64,000 bases of DNA from CAYPEL01 sp036479985 (GTDB lineage Bacteria > Pseudomonadota > Gammaproteobacteria > DSM-19610): contig CBDDAF010000003.1 in NCBI GenBank assembly GCA_965224815.1, positions 3,038,001 through 3,102,000 of the forward strand. The letters run 5' to 3'. The notes under the pieces are model-generated. The model was not told where the DNA came from, made no database searches, and was given only the letters and a program-made list of their open reading frames with translations. The position numbers and the translations under genes were made by a program. Of the stretch, positions 1 to 8,714 are shown in pieces (position 1 is the first letter of the stretch; each line of letters begins with the position of its first letter).

Positions 1-41
1 TGGACACCGCAGCCCAATCGCGGCTAAAGCCGCTCCTACAG
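1..41. repeat. REP-like palindrome, copy 1 (cut by window edge)
   Basis: Right half of the dispersed palindrome whose arm reads CGGCTAAAGCCGCTCCTACAG. The left half lies outside the window or was lost. Eight complete copies occur elsewhere in the window, all between genes. Confidence 0.8.
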
Positions 42-89
42 AATCTGCATTGTTCAAAATAGCAAATTCACGAATTAATTAGGAGTCTA

Positions 90-767
90 CTAGAAGTCTA
101 GCAAACTACGTACGGAAGCGATCGACTTCGAATCGAGCGCCTGCGTGCGCTTATGTTGCACACATAGTGCAGAACGAAAGCCAAGATAATCCGGGTTAAG
201 TGGTAACAGGGTAGGGATATCCGAGGTGGATAATTGACCGGCTAAGCCAGAGACGAGGCCAAGTTGTCTTGCAGTTTGTACGAAACGGGCGAGATCCTGA
301 TCGGGTAGGTTGGCGCGTAATCCTGAGCCTTGTTTTGTTGCAGTGTCGAGCATTACGCCGTGGAAACCTGCGTCAGCAAGCTGGGGGAGCAGGCTTAAAT
401 CCAGTTTTTGATCTGCAAATAAAACGGCAATGAGTTTATATTTCGATGCCTCAACGCTGAGGCTGTTAATCAGTTCTGAAAGATTGCCTCCGCTTGAAAA
501 TAATCCAATCTTGATAAAGTCGACCTTGGTAGTTTGCATAGCTCTGACTGCATCAGGAACTTCACCGGAATCAGCGGTCAGATCACCGATTGTCGCGCTG
601 GTCTGTGCATTATTATTGATGAATTCGACGGTGTCAGTGATAGTTGTCAGTGGTAAGGCACCCAGTGCGCCACTGTGCGGGTTTTTTAGGTCGATGATAT
701 CTGCACCGCCTGCCAGGGCGATTTTTGCTTCTTCAACAGACGCAACACTAGCGAGGAATCCTGTCAT
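90..767 (-). CDS. mfnB: (5-formylfuran-3-yl)methyl phosphate synthase, MfnB-like (DUF556)
   Basis: The 225-residue protein has the TIM-barrel character of the MfnB/DUF556 family. The N-terminal stretch ASVASVEEAKIALAGGADII and the following DLKNP hold the family lysine of the Schiff-base type active site. MfnB makes the furan precursor of methanofuran from two glyceraldehyde-3-phosphates. In aerobic methylotrophs the gene accompanies the H4MPT-dependent formaldehyde oxidation pathway. It overlaps the upstream DUF447 gene by 4 bases (ATGA arrangement), so the two are very probably translationally coupled. It is the last gene of this minus-strand group inside the window. Family assignment is confident; activity in this organism is inferred. 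Confidence 0.85.
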   Translation of the reverse strand: MTGFLASVASVEEAKIALAGGADIIDLKNPHSGALGALPLTTITDTVEFINNNAQTSATIGDLTADSGEVPDAVRAMQTTKVDFIKIGLFSSGGNLSELINSLSVEASKYKLIAVLFADQKLDLSLLPQLADAGFHGVMLDTATKQGSGLRANLPDQDLARFVQTARQLGLVSGLAGQLSTSDIPTLLPLNPDYLGFRSALCVQHKRTQALDSKSIASVRSLLDF

Positions 768-1330
768 GAGGGATGACGAAAATCGTTGATAGTTGTCATC
801 AACCAGTCCCAGGCTTCCTGCTCTCTTTGCCCGGCAGTCTTGTCGATGGCGATCTTGAGATAGTCAATTTCCTGATCTATTTTTTCGGTTGGCAACATGC
901 TTAAACGTGTAACAAGAATAGCCGCTTCGATGACGGCGATTTGTGCGCGATTGAAACCATGGAAGGGCGCATGATTAACTTCGTTTACAACGTGGCAAAT
1001 AAATTTTGGCCGCTTTTCGTCATCTTCGAATCGTGCAACATTGACTTCGCTGTGAGCAAGACAGTTTTTCAGCCGGGGTGCCGTGACAACATCAGCTTCA
1101 GTGACCGGCCATTGGTAGCGGCCGGTAACACAACCCGCGAATATCCGCACATCGTCTGTGTAGTTAATGACGGCGGCTTGTTCGCGGTTCAGGTTAGTCA
1201 AGGTTGTGGACGGTTTGAAGGGAGCAATGAGTAATTGGCCTTCATCAAGTTCGTGTATACCCATTGGCGCGATGTGCGTCGAGCCATCTTCATTACGGGT
1301 GGTGACAATGCTTTCACGAATAAATGGCAT
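764..1330 (-). CDS. DUF447 family protein of the H4MPT/methanofuran gene group
   Basis: A protein of about 188 residues resembling DUF447, a flavin-reductase-like fold family found almost only beside methanopterin or methanofuran genes. No catalytic motif is known to me. I prefer the ATG at 1330 over the TTG two codons upstream. Either start overlaps the end of the dihydropteroate-synthase-like gene (stop at 1314), and the 3' end overlaps mfnB by 4 bases, so the three genes form one tight unit. The role in C1 cofactor synthesis is inferred from this company. Confidence 0.75.
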   Translation of the reverse strand: MPFIRESIVTTRNEDGSTHIAPMGIHELDEGQLLIAPFKPSTTLTNLNREQAAVINYTDDVRIFAGCVTGRYQWPVTEADVVTAPRLKNCLAHSEVNVARFEDDEKRPKFICHVVNEVNHAPFHGFNRAQIAVIEAAILVTRLSMLPTEKIDQEIDYLKIAIDKTAGQREQEAWDWLMTTINDFRHPS

Positions 1331-2744
1331 GATCAATTATTTTTCGTGCCGACTCTTGCGAGTTTGATTGCATGGTCGATCCAGCCTGTTGTTGATCGCT
1401 TAAATCTTCGGGTTTGCGTTCTACCGCACAGCCCCAATCAAGTTCTGAATCCTGTGTATATTGTTTCCCTAGTTGCCAGGCAATTTGCGCACGTGCCATT
1501 TCCACGCCTAGATAAAAGGCATGTCCGGTATCATTCTTGACCTCAAGATGAGGATATAAATCGAACGGATCGGTAGCAGTGTGCAGACTATCCCGGTTAA
1601 ACAGGTGTACACCACGTTCACTGATTTGAATGCGGTAACTGGGATCCTTGATGGCTTTGGCCAGTTCCAGTATTTCTTCATAGGCATAGGGGAATGGTTT
1701 GCGATCATGCAGTGCCATCATTCCATCATCGATCAGTCTCGGTGGCGTACCCTCTTCATGGGCGGCGTGCATAATACGCCGGGCATGATCGACCTCTTTA
1801 ACTGCGCGGCGGCAGTGCGAACTGACCTCAGTGGTTAACATATAATTGATATCCAGTTCTGACATGACGCCGAGTAACAACATGTTTATGCCAGCAGAAT
1901 CCACATGTGTGAGTTCAGTTAGATTACCGACACCCATTAACATTTGCGCATCAGGAAAACGTTGCCGGGTTTCGTGGTAGCGTAGTAGTGAGTTGGTAAA
2001 ACCAGCGTGAATTGGATCCAGAATGGGGTCGGCGATAAAAGCGCGGCCACTTTTGGTAAGCGTTTCCATCGCCTGAAACAGAGGATCTAACTGATATGGT
2101 TGTTTGGGGATCAGTATTGGAATGGCATCTACTTCATCTGCTACCCACACGGTTTCGTTCGTCAGGCTGAGTAAGTAGTCTGCTCCGGCATTTGCACCGC
2201 GTATCAGGTCTTGTGGGTTAAGTGTATCCACGCTGACTTTGAAATCTTCGTTCTTAAGCGCCTGAACAGCTTCTTCAAGATGCGGAAACGGCGTATTGGG
2301 CAAAAACCCTAGGTCGATAATATCAGCGCCGTTGTCACGGTAATAACTGGCACGCTCAAGAATGCTTGCGGTAGTTCTTTCTGAGGCGTCGACGATTTCT
2401 GCGAGTATGTTAACGCTGTATTTATCTAGCGGTGCTTTAATCGCTTCGCCGCCAAACCATTCTGGCAGGTCTTTGAGTTCATCGGGGCCGCGTTCGACTG
2501 GAATGCCAATATGCCTGGAGAGTGATTCGATATCTCCACGGCATCGTCCCGGGATCATGATTTTATCTGCGCCGAATGTTTCCTTTAATCGCCGTACAAT
2601 CATATCGGTCGTCATTAATGCGGCAACGCTGACACCCAGTTCGTGAACCCGCCAGGTGAAGTCGGTTGGCTGCATAGCATCGAGCACCCGGCGGAGGCTT
2701 TTTTCTGCAAGTTTTCCCGTTAAAAACAGAAGATTTTCCGGCAT
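1314..2744 (-). CDS. dihydropteroate synthase-like protein (DUF6513/DHPS family), C1 cofactor pathway
   Basis: 476 residues. A central pterin-binding (DHPS-like) TIM barrel at about residues 125-330 is recognisable from NGADIIDLGFLPNTPFPHLE and from the later VSVDTLNPQDL and FIADPILDPI segments. Flanking N- and C-terminal regions are typical of the long variants found in methylotroph H4MPT clusters. These proteins are thought to act in tetrahydromethanopterin synthesis, and the exact reaction is unsettled. It is the first gene of the minus-strand group and overlaps the DUF447 gene. The last 40 residues are polar and low in conservation signals. Confidence 0.8.
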   Translation of the reverse strand: MPENLLFLTGKLAEKSLRRVLDAMQPTDFTWRVHELGVSVAALMTTDMIVRRLKETFGADKIMIPGRCRGDIESLSRHIGIPVERGPDELKDLPEWFGGEAIKAPLDKYSVNILAEIVDASERTTASILERASYYRDNGADIIDLGFLPNTPFPHLEEAVQALKNEDFKVSVDTLNPQDLIRGANAGADYLLSLTNETVWVADEVDAIPILIPKQPYQLDPLFQAMETLTKSGRAFIADPILDPIHAGFTNSLLRYHETRQRFPDAQMLMGVGNLTELTHVDSAGINMLLLGVMSELDINYMLTTEVSSHCRRAVKEVDHARRIMHAAHEEGTPPRLIDDGMMALHDRKPFPYAYEEILELAKAIKDPSYRIQISERGVHLFNRDSLHTATDPFDLYPHLEVKNDTGHAFYLGVEMARAQIAWQLGKQYTQDSELDWGCAVERKPEDLSDQQQAGSTMQSNSQESARKIIDHAIYS

Positions 2745-2883
2745 GCTATCGGCTTTTTAGTTACTCGTTGTCGTCGTGGGTTCCATGATAACGGAAATTA
2801 AGTGTCTGGACGTCACCTGTCTAATCAGGATGGGAATTTTTCCTGATCAATCAGGGTACATTCTATTGCCAGGGAAGAGACCA

Positions 2884-2889
2884 TATAAT
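2884..2889 (+). promoter_or_regulatory. possible -10 element (TATAAT)
   Basis: A perfect TATAAT sits directly before the left arm of the long inverted repeat and upstream of the ABC transporter run. No good -35 hexamer lies at 16-18 bases: TTGCCA at 2866-2871 is only 12 bases away. If used, transcription would begin inside the left arm of the hairpin. Confidence 0.3.
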
Positions 2890-3027
2890 CCAGGCAAGCT
2901 CTGTTTCATTCAGGATGTTCACAATCTATGGGCCGCTGTGAATACATCCCTGTACGCTTGATGGCCGTATCCCTGCGGCCGACACCCATAGATTGTGAAC
3001 ATCCTGAATGAAACAGAGCTTGCCTGG
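2890..3027. repeat. 43-bp perfect inverted repeat with 52-bp loop
   Basis: The arms 2890-2932 and 2985-3027 are exact reverse complements over 43 bases. The loop itself is rich in short GGCCG-type palindromic pieces. It lies 28 bases before the start of the first ABC transporter gene and contains an in-frame ATG (3008) that lengthens that ORF artificially. It may be a mobile palindromic element, a strong 5'UTR hairpin, or a fold-back assembly artefact. Confidence 0.9.
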
Positions 3028-3055
3028 AAAAACAGACCCCATAAGGAGGGTGCGT

Positions 3056-4054
3056 TTGCAATATCCCCGGTTTCAACCCCTTTTGTTTTTCGTACTGTTG
3101 TTTTGTCTGCAGCCGGTTTATTCGGAAGAGACTGAAACGATCCGTGTAGGCGTTCTGAAATTCGGTACGGTCAACTGGGAACTGGATGTCATTAAGCATC
3201 ACCAGCTTGCCGCGAAAGAAGGGATAAATTTACAAATCGTACCACTCGCGTCGAAGAGTGCGACCCATGTTGCAATCCAGGGTGGTGCCGTGGATGTGAT
3301 TGTCACGGACTGGGTCTGGGTGTCGCGCCAGCGCGCCGAAGGCCGTCTCTATAGTTTCGCACCGTATTCAACAGCAACGGGTAGTTTGATGGTGAGTCCC
3401 GATGCGAACATACCAACCCTTGAAGCGCTTGCAGATAAGCGGCTAGGCGTCGCAGGTGGGCCGGTCGATAAGAGCTGGTTGTTATTGCGTGCATACGGAC
3501 GTAAGCAACTGGATAAGGATATTGCGAAACTTGCAAAGCCGAGTTTTGCTGCGCCTCCGTTGTTGAATGAATTAGCCTTGCGTGGTGAGTTACCGGCAGT
3601 GCTCAATTTTTGGCATTACAGCGCGCGTTTAAAAGCTGCTGGTTTCAAGTCATTGATCACGGTTCCGCAAATTCTTTCTGAACTGGGTGTACAGATCCCA
3701 ATGCCACTGATTGGCTGGGCTTTTCACGAGGACTGGGCAGCCAAACATGAGACAGCCCTGCAGGGGATGTTACGCGCTAGTCAGGCTGCGAAAAAAATTC
3801 TTGCCGAATCCGATCAGGAATGGGAACGGCTTCAGCCTTTGCTCAAAGCATCAGATATTAAAACAAAAATAGCGTTGCGCGATGCCTACCGTCAAGGAAT
3901 AGCGAGCTGTTATGACCAAAGTGTGATCGATGCAGCCGATAAAATATTCAGAATACTGGCTACAGAAGGCGGCAGGGATCTAGTCGGTAAACACAGAAAA
4001 CTTAGTGAGGGTACATTTTGGACGCGGCTCAAATTCGCTCCGTGCCAGCCATGA
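3056..4054 (+). CDS. periplasmic substrate-binding protein, NitT/TauT (NMT1-like) ABC importer
   Basis: The protein has a signal peptide (QYPRFQPLLFFVLLFCLQPV, then cleavage before SEE) and the two-lobed NMT1/TauA-type fold. Characteristic pieces are IRVGVLKFGTVNWELDVI and GGAVDVIVTDWVWV. I choose TTG at 3056 because AAGGAGG at 3043-3049 lies 6 bases before it. The open frame reaches back to an ATG at 3008, but that ATG is inside the inverted repeat and would put 16 polar residues before the signal peptide. The stop overlaps the permease start (ATGA at 4051-4054). Importers of this type sit next to PQQ alcohol dehydrogenase genes in several methylotrophs and pseudomonads. The ligand is unknown, and taurine or nitrate is not implied. 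Confidence 0.8.
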   Translation: MQYPRFQPLLFFVLLFCLQPVYSEETETIRVGVLKFGTVNWELDVIKHHQLAAKEGINLQIVPLASKSATHVAIQGGAVDVIVTDWVWVSRQRAEGRLYSFAPYSTATGSLMVSPDANIPTLEALADKRLGVAGGPVDKSWLLLRAYGRKQLDKDIAKLAKPSFAAPPLLNELALRGELPAVLNFWHYSARLKAAGFKSLITVPQILSELGVQIPMPLIGWAFHEDWAAKHETALQGMLRASQAAKKILAESDQEWERLQPLLKASDIKTKIALRDAYRQGIASCYDQSVIDAADKIFRILATEGGRDLVGKHRKLSEGTFWTRLKFAPCQP

Positions 4055-4803
4055 TGCCTGCTTTAACAGGAACCTGGATGCGAAGTCTGTCGCTGCTTGG
4101 GTTGATGGTGGTGTGGCAAATTGTGGCGATGATACTGTCCATTTCGACACTGCCGACACCGATAGAAGTTCTGATTAATGCGCAGGAGCATATAACACAG
4201 GGCACTCTACTGTCAGATCTGGGAATTACGCTATTACGCGTTACGGTGAGTTTCATCATCGCAATGGCGATCGGCACGTTTTTCGGAATGCTCATGGGTA
4301 ACCGTCGTGTGTGGGATAACCTGTTGGATGGATTGTTAATCCTGGGTTTGAATATACCGGCGTTGGTGACCATCATTCTTTGTTACATCTGGTTTGGACT
4401 TTCAGAAGTTGCTGCTGTCGTCGCTGTGGCGTTGAATAAAATTCCCACGGTTATCGTGACGGTTCGCGAAGGTGCGCGTGCAATAGACCGCCACTTGATG
4501 GAAGTTGCTGAAGTCTACCATCTGTCACGCTGGAAAAAATTGACCCATGTTTATTTGCCTCAGCTTTATCCTTATCTTATTGCTGCAGCACGAAATGGTC
4601 TTGCCTTGATCTGGAAAATTGTATTGGTGGTGGAATTATTAGGCCGCAGCAATGGCGTCGGATTTCAAATTGGCAGTTTTTTCCAGTTTTTTGATATCAG
4701 CAGTATTCTGAGTTATACACTGGCGTTTTCGTTGGTTGTGCTTACTGTGGAGGCCTTACTGATGCGGCCACTGGAAAGGCGGCTGTCGCGGTGGCGGACG
4801 TGA
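4051..4803 (+). CDS. ABC transporter permease (SsuC/TauC-like, BPD family)
   Basis: About 250 residues with six hydrophobic segments and the inner-membrane permease (BPD_transp_1) EAA-loop region around EGARAIDRHLMEVAEVYHLS. The reading frame is open from TTG 4018, but ATG 4051 gives the usual 4-base overlap with the binding-protein stop, and this start also removes an unlikely hydrophilic leader. It would form the membrane channel for the preceding binding protein and the following ATPase. The substrate cannot be read from the sequence. Confidence 0.8.
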   Translation: MMPALTGTWMRSLSLLGLMVVWQIVAMILSISTLPTPIEVLINAQEHITQGTLLSDLGITLLRVTVSFIIAMAIGTFFGMLMGNRRVWDNLLDGLLILGLNIPALVTIILCYIWFGLSEVAAVVAVALNKIPTVIVTVREGARAIDRHLMEVAEVYHLSRWKKLTHVYLPQLYPYLIAAARNGLALIWKIVLVVELLGRSNGVGFQIGSFFQFFDISSILSYTLAFSLVVLTVEALLMRPLERRLSRWRT

Positions 4804-5624
4804 AAGCGCTGCAGGTTAATATCCGCCAGAAGATTTTTTCGAATGATGTTTGCGCCATTCAGGATCTTGTCTTTAGCGCGGAGCAGGGGGAATTTTTAGC
4901 CGTCGTCGGCCCTTCAGGTGCAGGTAAAACTACGCTGCTGAATATCGTCGCGGGTCTGGATCAGAATATCGAAGGTGAAATTTTGATTAACGGTGAGAGT
5001 AACGCTGGAAATCAAGATAACCCGGAACGTATTGGTGTTATGTTTCAAGATTCTCGTTTGATGCCGTGGCTGACTGCACTTGAGAATGTTCAGCTTGTGC
5101 TTGGCAATAATGAAAGCAGTTTGGAGTTCGCGCGAACTTTGCTTAAACAGGTAGGTCTAGAGGAATTCGAGCAAGCTTATCCGGGGCAATTGTCGGGTGG
5201 CATGCAACGCCGTGTTGCTTTAGCCCGTGCCTTCGCATTTCAACCACGGCTGTTGCTGATGGACGAACCATTCCAGTCGCTGGATTCACCAACTGCTGAT
5301 AGCCTGCGTAGTTTGTTACTCGATTACTGGTCACATAATGGCGCCAGTGTTTTATATGTGACGCATAATCTTCGTGAAGCACTGATGATGGCAGACCGTA
5401 TCCTGTTCTTCAGTTCGCGCCCTGCCTGTATTATTAATGAACTAACTATTGATTTGCCAAGGCCGCGCCTGCTCGATGGGGAAGAGGTCAACGCACTGTA
5501 TGAGAAATTATTAAGGGAGCATCCGCAACTCTTGTCAGGCCTGTCGGGAAGCCCCCAGGTGTCACAGGAAGGTCATGAATTGAATAAGAAGGTAGGTAAG
5601 TGGCATGCAAGCGGCATCGGTTGA
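4791..5624 (+). CDS. ABC transporter ATP-binding protein (SsuB/TauB-like)
   Basis: About 277 residues with Walker A GPSGAGKTTLL near residue 40, the Q-loop MFQDSRLMPW, signature LSGGMQRRVALARA and Walker B LLLMDEPFQSLD. It completes the binding protein-permease-ATPase set. The GTG at 4791 has AAGGCGG about 10 bases upstream. A second GTG at 4800 would give a 4-base GTGA overlap with the permease stop and is also possible. The C-terminal 20 residues overlap the next gene. Confidence 0.8.
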   Translation: MADVKALQVNIRQKIFSNDVCAIQDLVFSAEQGEFLAVVGPSGAGKTTLLNIVAGLDQNIEGEILINGESNAGNQDNPERIGVMFQDSRLMPWLTALENVQLVLGNNESSLEFARTLLKQVGLEEFEQAYPGQLSGGMQRRVALARAFAFQPRLLLMDEPFQSLDSPTADSLRSLLLDYWSHNGASVLYVTHNLREALMMADRILFFSSRPACIINELTIDLPRPRLLDGEEVNALYEKLLREHPQLLSGLSGSPQVSQEGHELNKKVGKWHASGIG

Positions 5625-6366
5625 ACAGACGGTAAAAACTGAACTGCTGATCGATGGAATCAGCAAGTTCTACGGAGACGTTCACGCGTTGGACGATGTT
5701 TCATTTGGCGTGCGGGCAGGGGAGTTCTTTGCGCTGTTGGGGCCGAATGGTGCTGGCAAGACAACCTTGTTTCAGCTGCTAACGGGATTATTTGTCGCCG
5801 ATAGCGGGCGCATACAGGTGTCGGGTTTTGATATTCATTCACAGACGACACAGGCGCTTGAACATATTGGTGTGGTGTTTCAACAGACCACGCTGGATCT
5901 CGATTTAACGGTTCGATCAAATCTGATATTTCACTGCCGTTTACGCGGTATGGATAAGCAACAGATTAAGCAACGTATCGATGCGGAACTCGATCGGCTG
6001 GGTATTGCGGACAGTGCGGATAAGGTTGTCCGAAGTCTGAGTGGTGGTAATCGCCGCAAAGTCGAACTTGCCCGGGCATTGCTGCATAACCCAAGGATTC
6101 TGCTGATGGATGAGGCGACCGTTGGCCTGGATCCTGCTTCTAGACGTATGTTAGTGGCCTATGTTCGGGAACTGTGCCAGCAACGTCAAATCAGTGTGTT
6201 ATGGACATCACATCTGGTTGATGAAGTGGAAGATGCTGATCAGGTATTGATTCTACATCGGGGTAAAGTTCAAGTTCAGGGCACTCCTGTAGAGCTGATA
6301 GAAAAATCAGAAACTGAAACGTTAACCGATGCTTTTTTAAAAATTACCGGAGCGGATCATGCTTAG
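5605..6366 (+). CDS. ABC exporter-type ATP-binding protein, PQQ-dependent catabolism-associated (TIGR03864-like)
   Basis: 253 residues. Walker A is GPNGAGKTTLF, the signature LSGGNRRKVELARAL, Walker B ILLMDEATVGLDP, and the H-loop WTSHLVDEVED. It belongs to the ABC-2 (DrrA-like) class rather than the importer class of the preceding gene. This ATPase is the family repeatedly found with a beta-propeller protein, an ABC binding protein and an ABC-2 permease beside PQQ alcohol dehydrogenases, and exactly those three follow here. It overlaps the previous ATPase gene by 20 bases. Confidence 0.85.
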   Translation: MQAASVEQTVKTELLIDGISKFYGDVHALDDVSFGVRAGEFFALLGPNGAGKTTLFQLLTGLFVADSGRIQVSGFDIHSQTTQALEHIGVVFQQTTLDLDLTVRSNLIFHCRLRGMDKQQIKQRIDAELDRLGIADSADKVVRSLSGGNRRKVELARALLHNPRILLMDEATVGLDPASRRMLVAYVRELCQQRQISVLWTSHLVDEVEDADQVLILHRGKVQVQGTPVELIEKSETETLTDAFLKITGADHA

Positions 6367-6377
6367 TTACTACCGCC

Positions 6378-6500
6378 CCGTTAGCTCCCTCTCCCTCCGG
6401 GAGAGGGTTGGGGAGAGGGGATCAGATAAAAGCAACTGCCTTTATTTACACCCCCCTCTCCCTGCCCCTCCCCCTGAGGGGGAGGGGGTGGATTGTTCAT
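6378..6500. repeat. dispersed C-rich/G-rich palindromic repeat, copy 1
   Basis: A roughly 120-bp element that starts CCGTTAGCTCCCTCTCCCT, holds GATCAGATAAAAG in the middle and ends in CCTCTCCC and GAGGGGGAGG blocks. A second copy at 33891-34014 is nearly identical, including the trailing TTGTTCATG-like end. It separates the ATPase gene from the propeller gene inside what is otherwise one operon. Confidence 0.8.
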
Positions 6501-6541
6501 GAGATGCTGACTTTAACAAGTAACTTTACGGGATCGTAGTA

Positions 6542-7522
6542 ATGCATAGTAAAAAATTTATAGCCGTTTTATTTATCGCGCTGTGGTTCAATAGCACCGT
6601 TGCTATTGCCAAAGACACTGGCTATTTATTCGTCAGTAGCGAAAAAGACCACGCCATTACTGTACTGGATGGTAAGACCTTTAAAAAGGTAAAGGTGATT
6701 CCTACAGGTGACCGCCCGCGTGGAATGCGTTTTAGTCCAGACCACAAATTACTCTATGTGGCCTGTGGTGATAGCGATCGGATTGATGTTATCGACATCG
6801 CGCAACTTAAAGTAATCGGACAACTGGATGTGGGGGATGATCCGGAACGTTTCGACCTGAGTCCAACGGGTGACGTGTTATATGTCACCAACGAGGATGA
6901 TGCGTTGATGACGGCGTTCGATATGAAGAAGAAAACCAAGCTGGCAGAAGTTGAAGTCGGCGAGGAGCCTGAAGGTGTGCTGGCCCATCCTGATGGCAAG
7001 ACAGTATTTGTTGCTTCTGAAGTCGCTAACCGGGTGCATGTGATTTCAACGGGTGACTGGAAGATCGTCAAAAACATCCTGGTCGGTAATCGCCCGCGGC
7101 GTTTTATCCTCACGCCTGATGGGCGTGAGTTATGGGTAACCAATGAAGTGAGTGGTGCCATATCGATAATCGACGTGGCAAGTCTTAAAATTAATGGCGA
7201 GATAAAGTTCGAACCCAGAGGCTTCCGGCGAGAAGATGTAACACCTGTTGGAATGGTAATGACCCGCGATGGTAAAACGGCCTACGTAACACTGGGTGGT
7301 GCTAATCATGTTGCTGTTGTCGATGTCATGAAACGTACCGCGACACGTTATGTGCTTGTAGGGCGGCGCGCCTGGGGGGCTGCGCTCAGCCGTGATGAAA
7401 AAACCTTGTATATTACCAATGGCAAAAGCGACGATTTATCGGTGATCGATACCGGCAAGATGAAGGTGACTCGCTCTGTGTCTGTAGGCCGAGTACCTTA
7501 TACCGTGGTGATCGATGATTAG
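6542..7522 (+). CDS. PQQ-dependent catabolism-associated YVTN beta-propeller protein (TIGR03866-like)
   Basis: 326 residues with an N-terminal signal peptide (cleavage after AIAKD region) and about seven 40-residue YVTN-type blades with recurrent LYVACGDSD, LYVTNEDDA, VFVASEVAN, LWVTNEVSG and LYITNGKSD motifs. Propellers of this family are co-encoded with the ABC-2 set near quinoprotein dehydrogenases. Their molecular role is unknown, with scaffold or sensor roles suggested. The stop overlaps the next ORF start by 8 bases. Confidence 0.85.
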   Translation: MHSKKFIAVLFIALWFNSTVAIAKDTGYLFVSSEKDHAITVLDGKTFKKVKVIPTGDRPRGMRFSPDHKLLYVACGDSDRIDVIDIAQLKVIGQLDVGDDPERFDLSPTGDVLYVTNEDDALMTAFDMKKKTKLAEVEVGEEPEGVLAHPDGKTVFVASEVANRVHVISTGDWKIVKNILVGNRPRRFILTPDGRELWVTNEVSGAISIIDVASLKINGEIKFEPRGFRREDVTPVGMVMTRDGKTAYVTLGGANHVAVVDVMKRTATRYVLVGRRAWGAALSRDEKTLYITNGKSDDLSVIDTGKMKVTRSVSVGRVPYTVVIDD

Positions 7523-8711
7523 AATAATACAGTTGCGTGTCTGCGCGTTATTGGTTGCTTGTTTTGGCTTGTGGCCGCAGTTTTGCTTCAGCGATGAAGC
7601 ACAGCAGGTCATGACCATCGGCTATCTCGAATTGGCCAGTGATCCACGCTACAAAGAGCAGCAATTATTAGCGAATTTCCAGGGGCAACCCTGGGGGCGG
7701 CCCTACGTGGCGGCTGAATTGGGCCTGCGTGAAGTACGATTTGCAGCAGCGGAGGCGAGTGTAAAGTTTGAGTTGCGGCGGTATGCAGGTAAAAATTCAG
7801 CCGAGTTGGCAGCTACGCTGAAGACATGGTTGGCGGAAGGTGTGCGGTTTATATTAATTGATGCACCTGGCGATACCGTTAAGGTGCTCGCCAGTCAGGC
7901 AAAAGATCCAGCAGTATTATTGTTTAATCTGACGGCGCGTGATCCTTTTCTACGGCAGGAGAGTTGTCAATCTAACCTGCTGCATATTATTCCAGATCAG
8001 ACCATGCTAATGGATGCGCTGGCGCAGTATTTAATTTCAAAAAAATGGCGCAAGGTGCTTTCTCTAAAAGGTAAGTCACCTGAAGATGAAAAACTTAACT
8101 CAATTTTTGCACGATCGGCTAAACGTTTTGGCCTTAAGATTGTTGCGGAAAAATCCTTTTTGCTTGGGCGTGATCCCCGCCAACGCAGTAAAAACAATAT
8201 TGCACTGTTAACTTCTGGTAAAGACTATGATGTGGTTTTTGTGGCCGATACGCAGGGTGAGTTTGCTCGGGCTGTCCCGTTTCAAATTCTAAAACCCCGG
8301 CCGGTTGTCGGCAGTGCTGGTCTGGTTCCCGATGGCTGGATTTGGTCCTGGGATCGGCATGGTGCGCCACAACTCAACAAACGTTTTCTGCGCAAGGCAA
8401 AACGCTGGATGACTGCCTATGACTGGTCAGCGTGGATGGCAGTTAAAACCATTGGTGAGGCCGTACAGCGCACTAACAGCAGTGAGTTTAAGTTAATTCG
8501 CGACTATCTGTTGGGTGACGAAATAATCCTCGATGGCTTCAAGGGATATCCCTTGTCATTCCGTGACTGGAACCGTCAGTTGCGTCAACCGGTATTTCTT
8601 ACCACCACAAACTGGGTGGTAGCTCGTGCGCCACTGGAAGGTTTTCTGCATGAGAAAAACAATCTCGATACGCTTGGTCTCGATCGGAAAGAAACCCGCT
8701 GTGAACTGTAA
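7515..8711 (+). CDS. ABC substrate-binding protein, PQQ alcohol dehydrogenase system (TIGR03863-like)
   Basis: 398 residues with a signal peptide (cleavage near FCFSDEA). The fold resembles periplasmic type-1 (branched-chain amino-acid) binding proteins. MTIGYLELASDPRYKEQQ at the mature N terminus and PVVGSAGLVPDGWIWSWDRH near residue 265 match the family tied to PQQ alcohol dehydrogenase clusters. It partners the ABC-2 ATPase and permease although ABC-2 systems normally export, so the direction of transport is unclear. The ligand is unknown. Confidence 0.8.
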   Translation: MIRIIQLRVCALLVACFGLWPQFCFSDEAQQVMTIGYLELASDPRYKEQQLLANFQGQPWGRPYVAAELGLREVRFAAAEASVKFELRRYAGKNSAELAATLKTWLAEGVRFILIDAPGDTVKVLASQAKDPAVLLFNLTARDPFLRQESCQSNLLHIIPDQTMLMDALAQYLISKKWRKVLSLKGKSPEDEKLNSIFARSAKRFGLKIVAEKSFLLGRDPRQRSKNNIALLTSGKDYDVVFVADTQGEFARAVPFQILKPRPVVGSAGLVPDGWIWSWDRHGAPQLNKRFLRKAKRWMTAYDWSAWMAVKTIGEAVQRTNSSEFKLIRDYLLGDEIILDGFKGYPLSFRDWNRQLRQPVFLTTTNWVVARAPLEGFLHEKNNLDTLGLDRKETRCEL

Positions 8712-8714
8712 TAG

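Noticed and set aside
430..789. 119-codon frame on the plus strand opposite mfnB
   Set aside because: It is the shadow of a well-supported family gene on the other strand.
2858..2872. Possible sigma-54 promoter (GGGTACATTCTATTGC) before the ABC operon
   Set aside because: The GG-to-GC spacing is 13 bases instead of 12, which normally abolishes sigma-54 promoters.
2776..2961. 61-codon open frame on the plus strand
   Set aside because: It runs into the left arm of the inverted repeat, has no ribosome site and no family resemblance.
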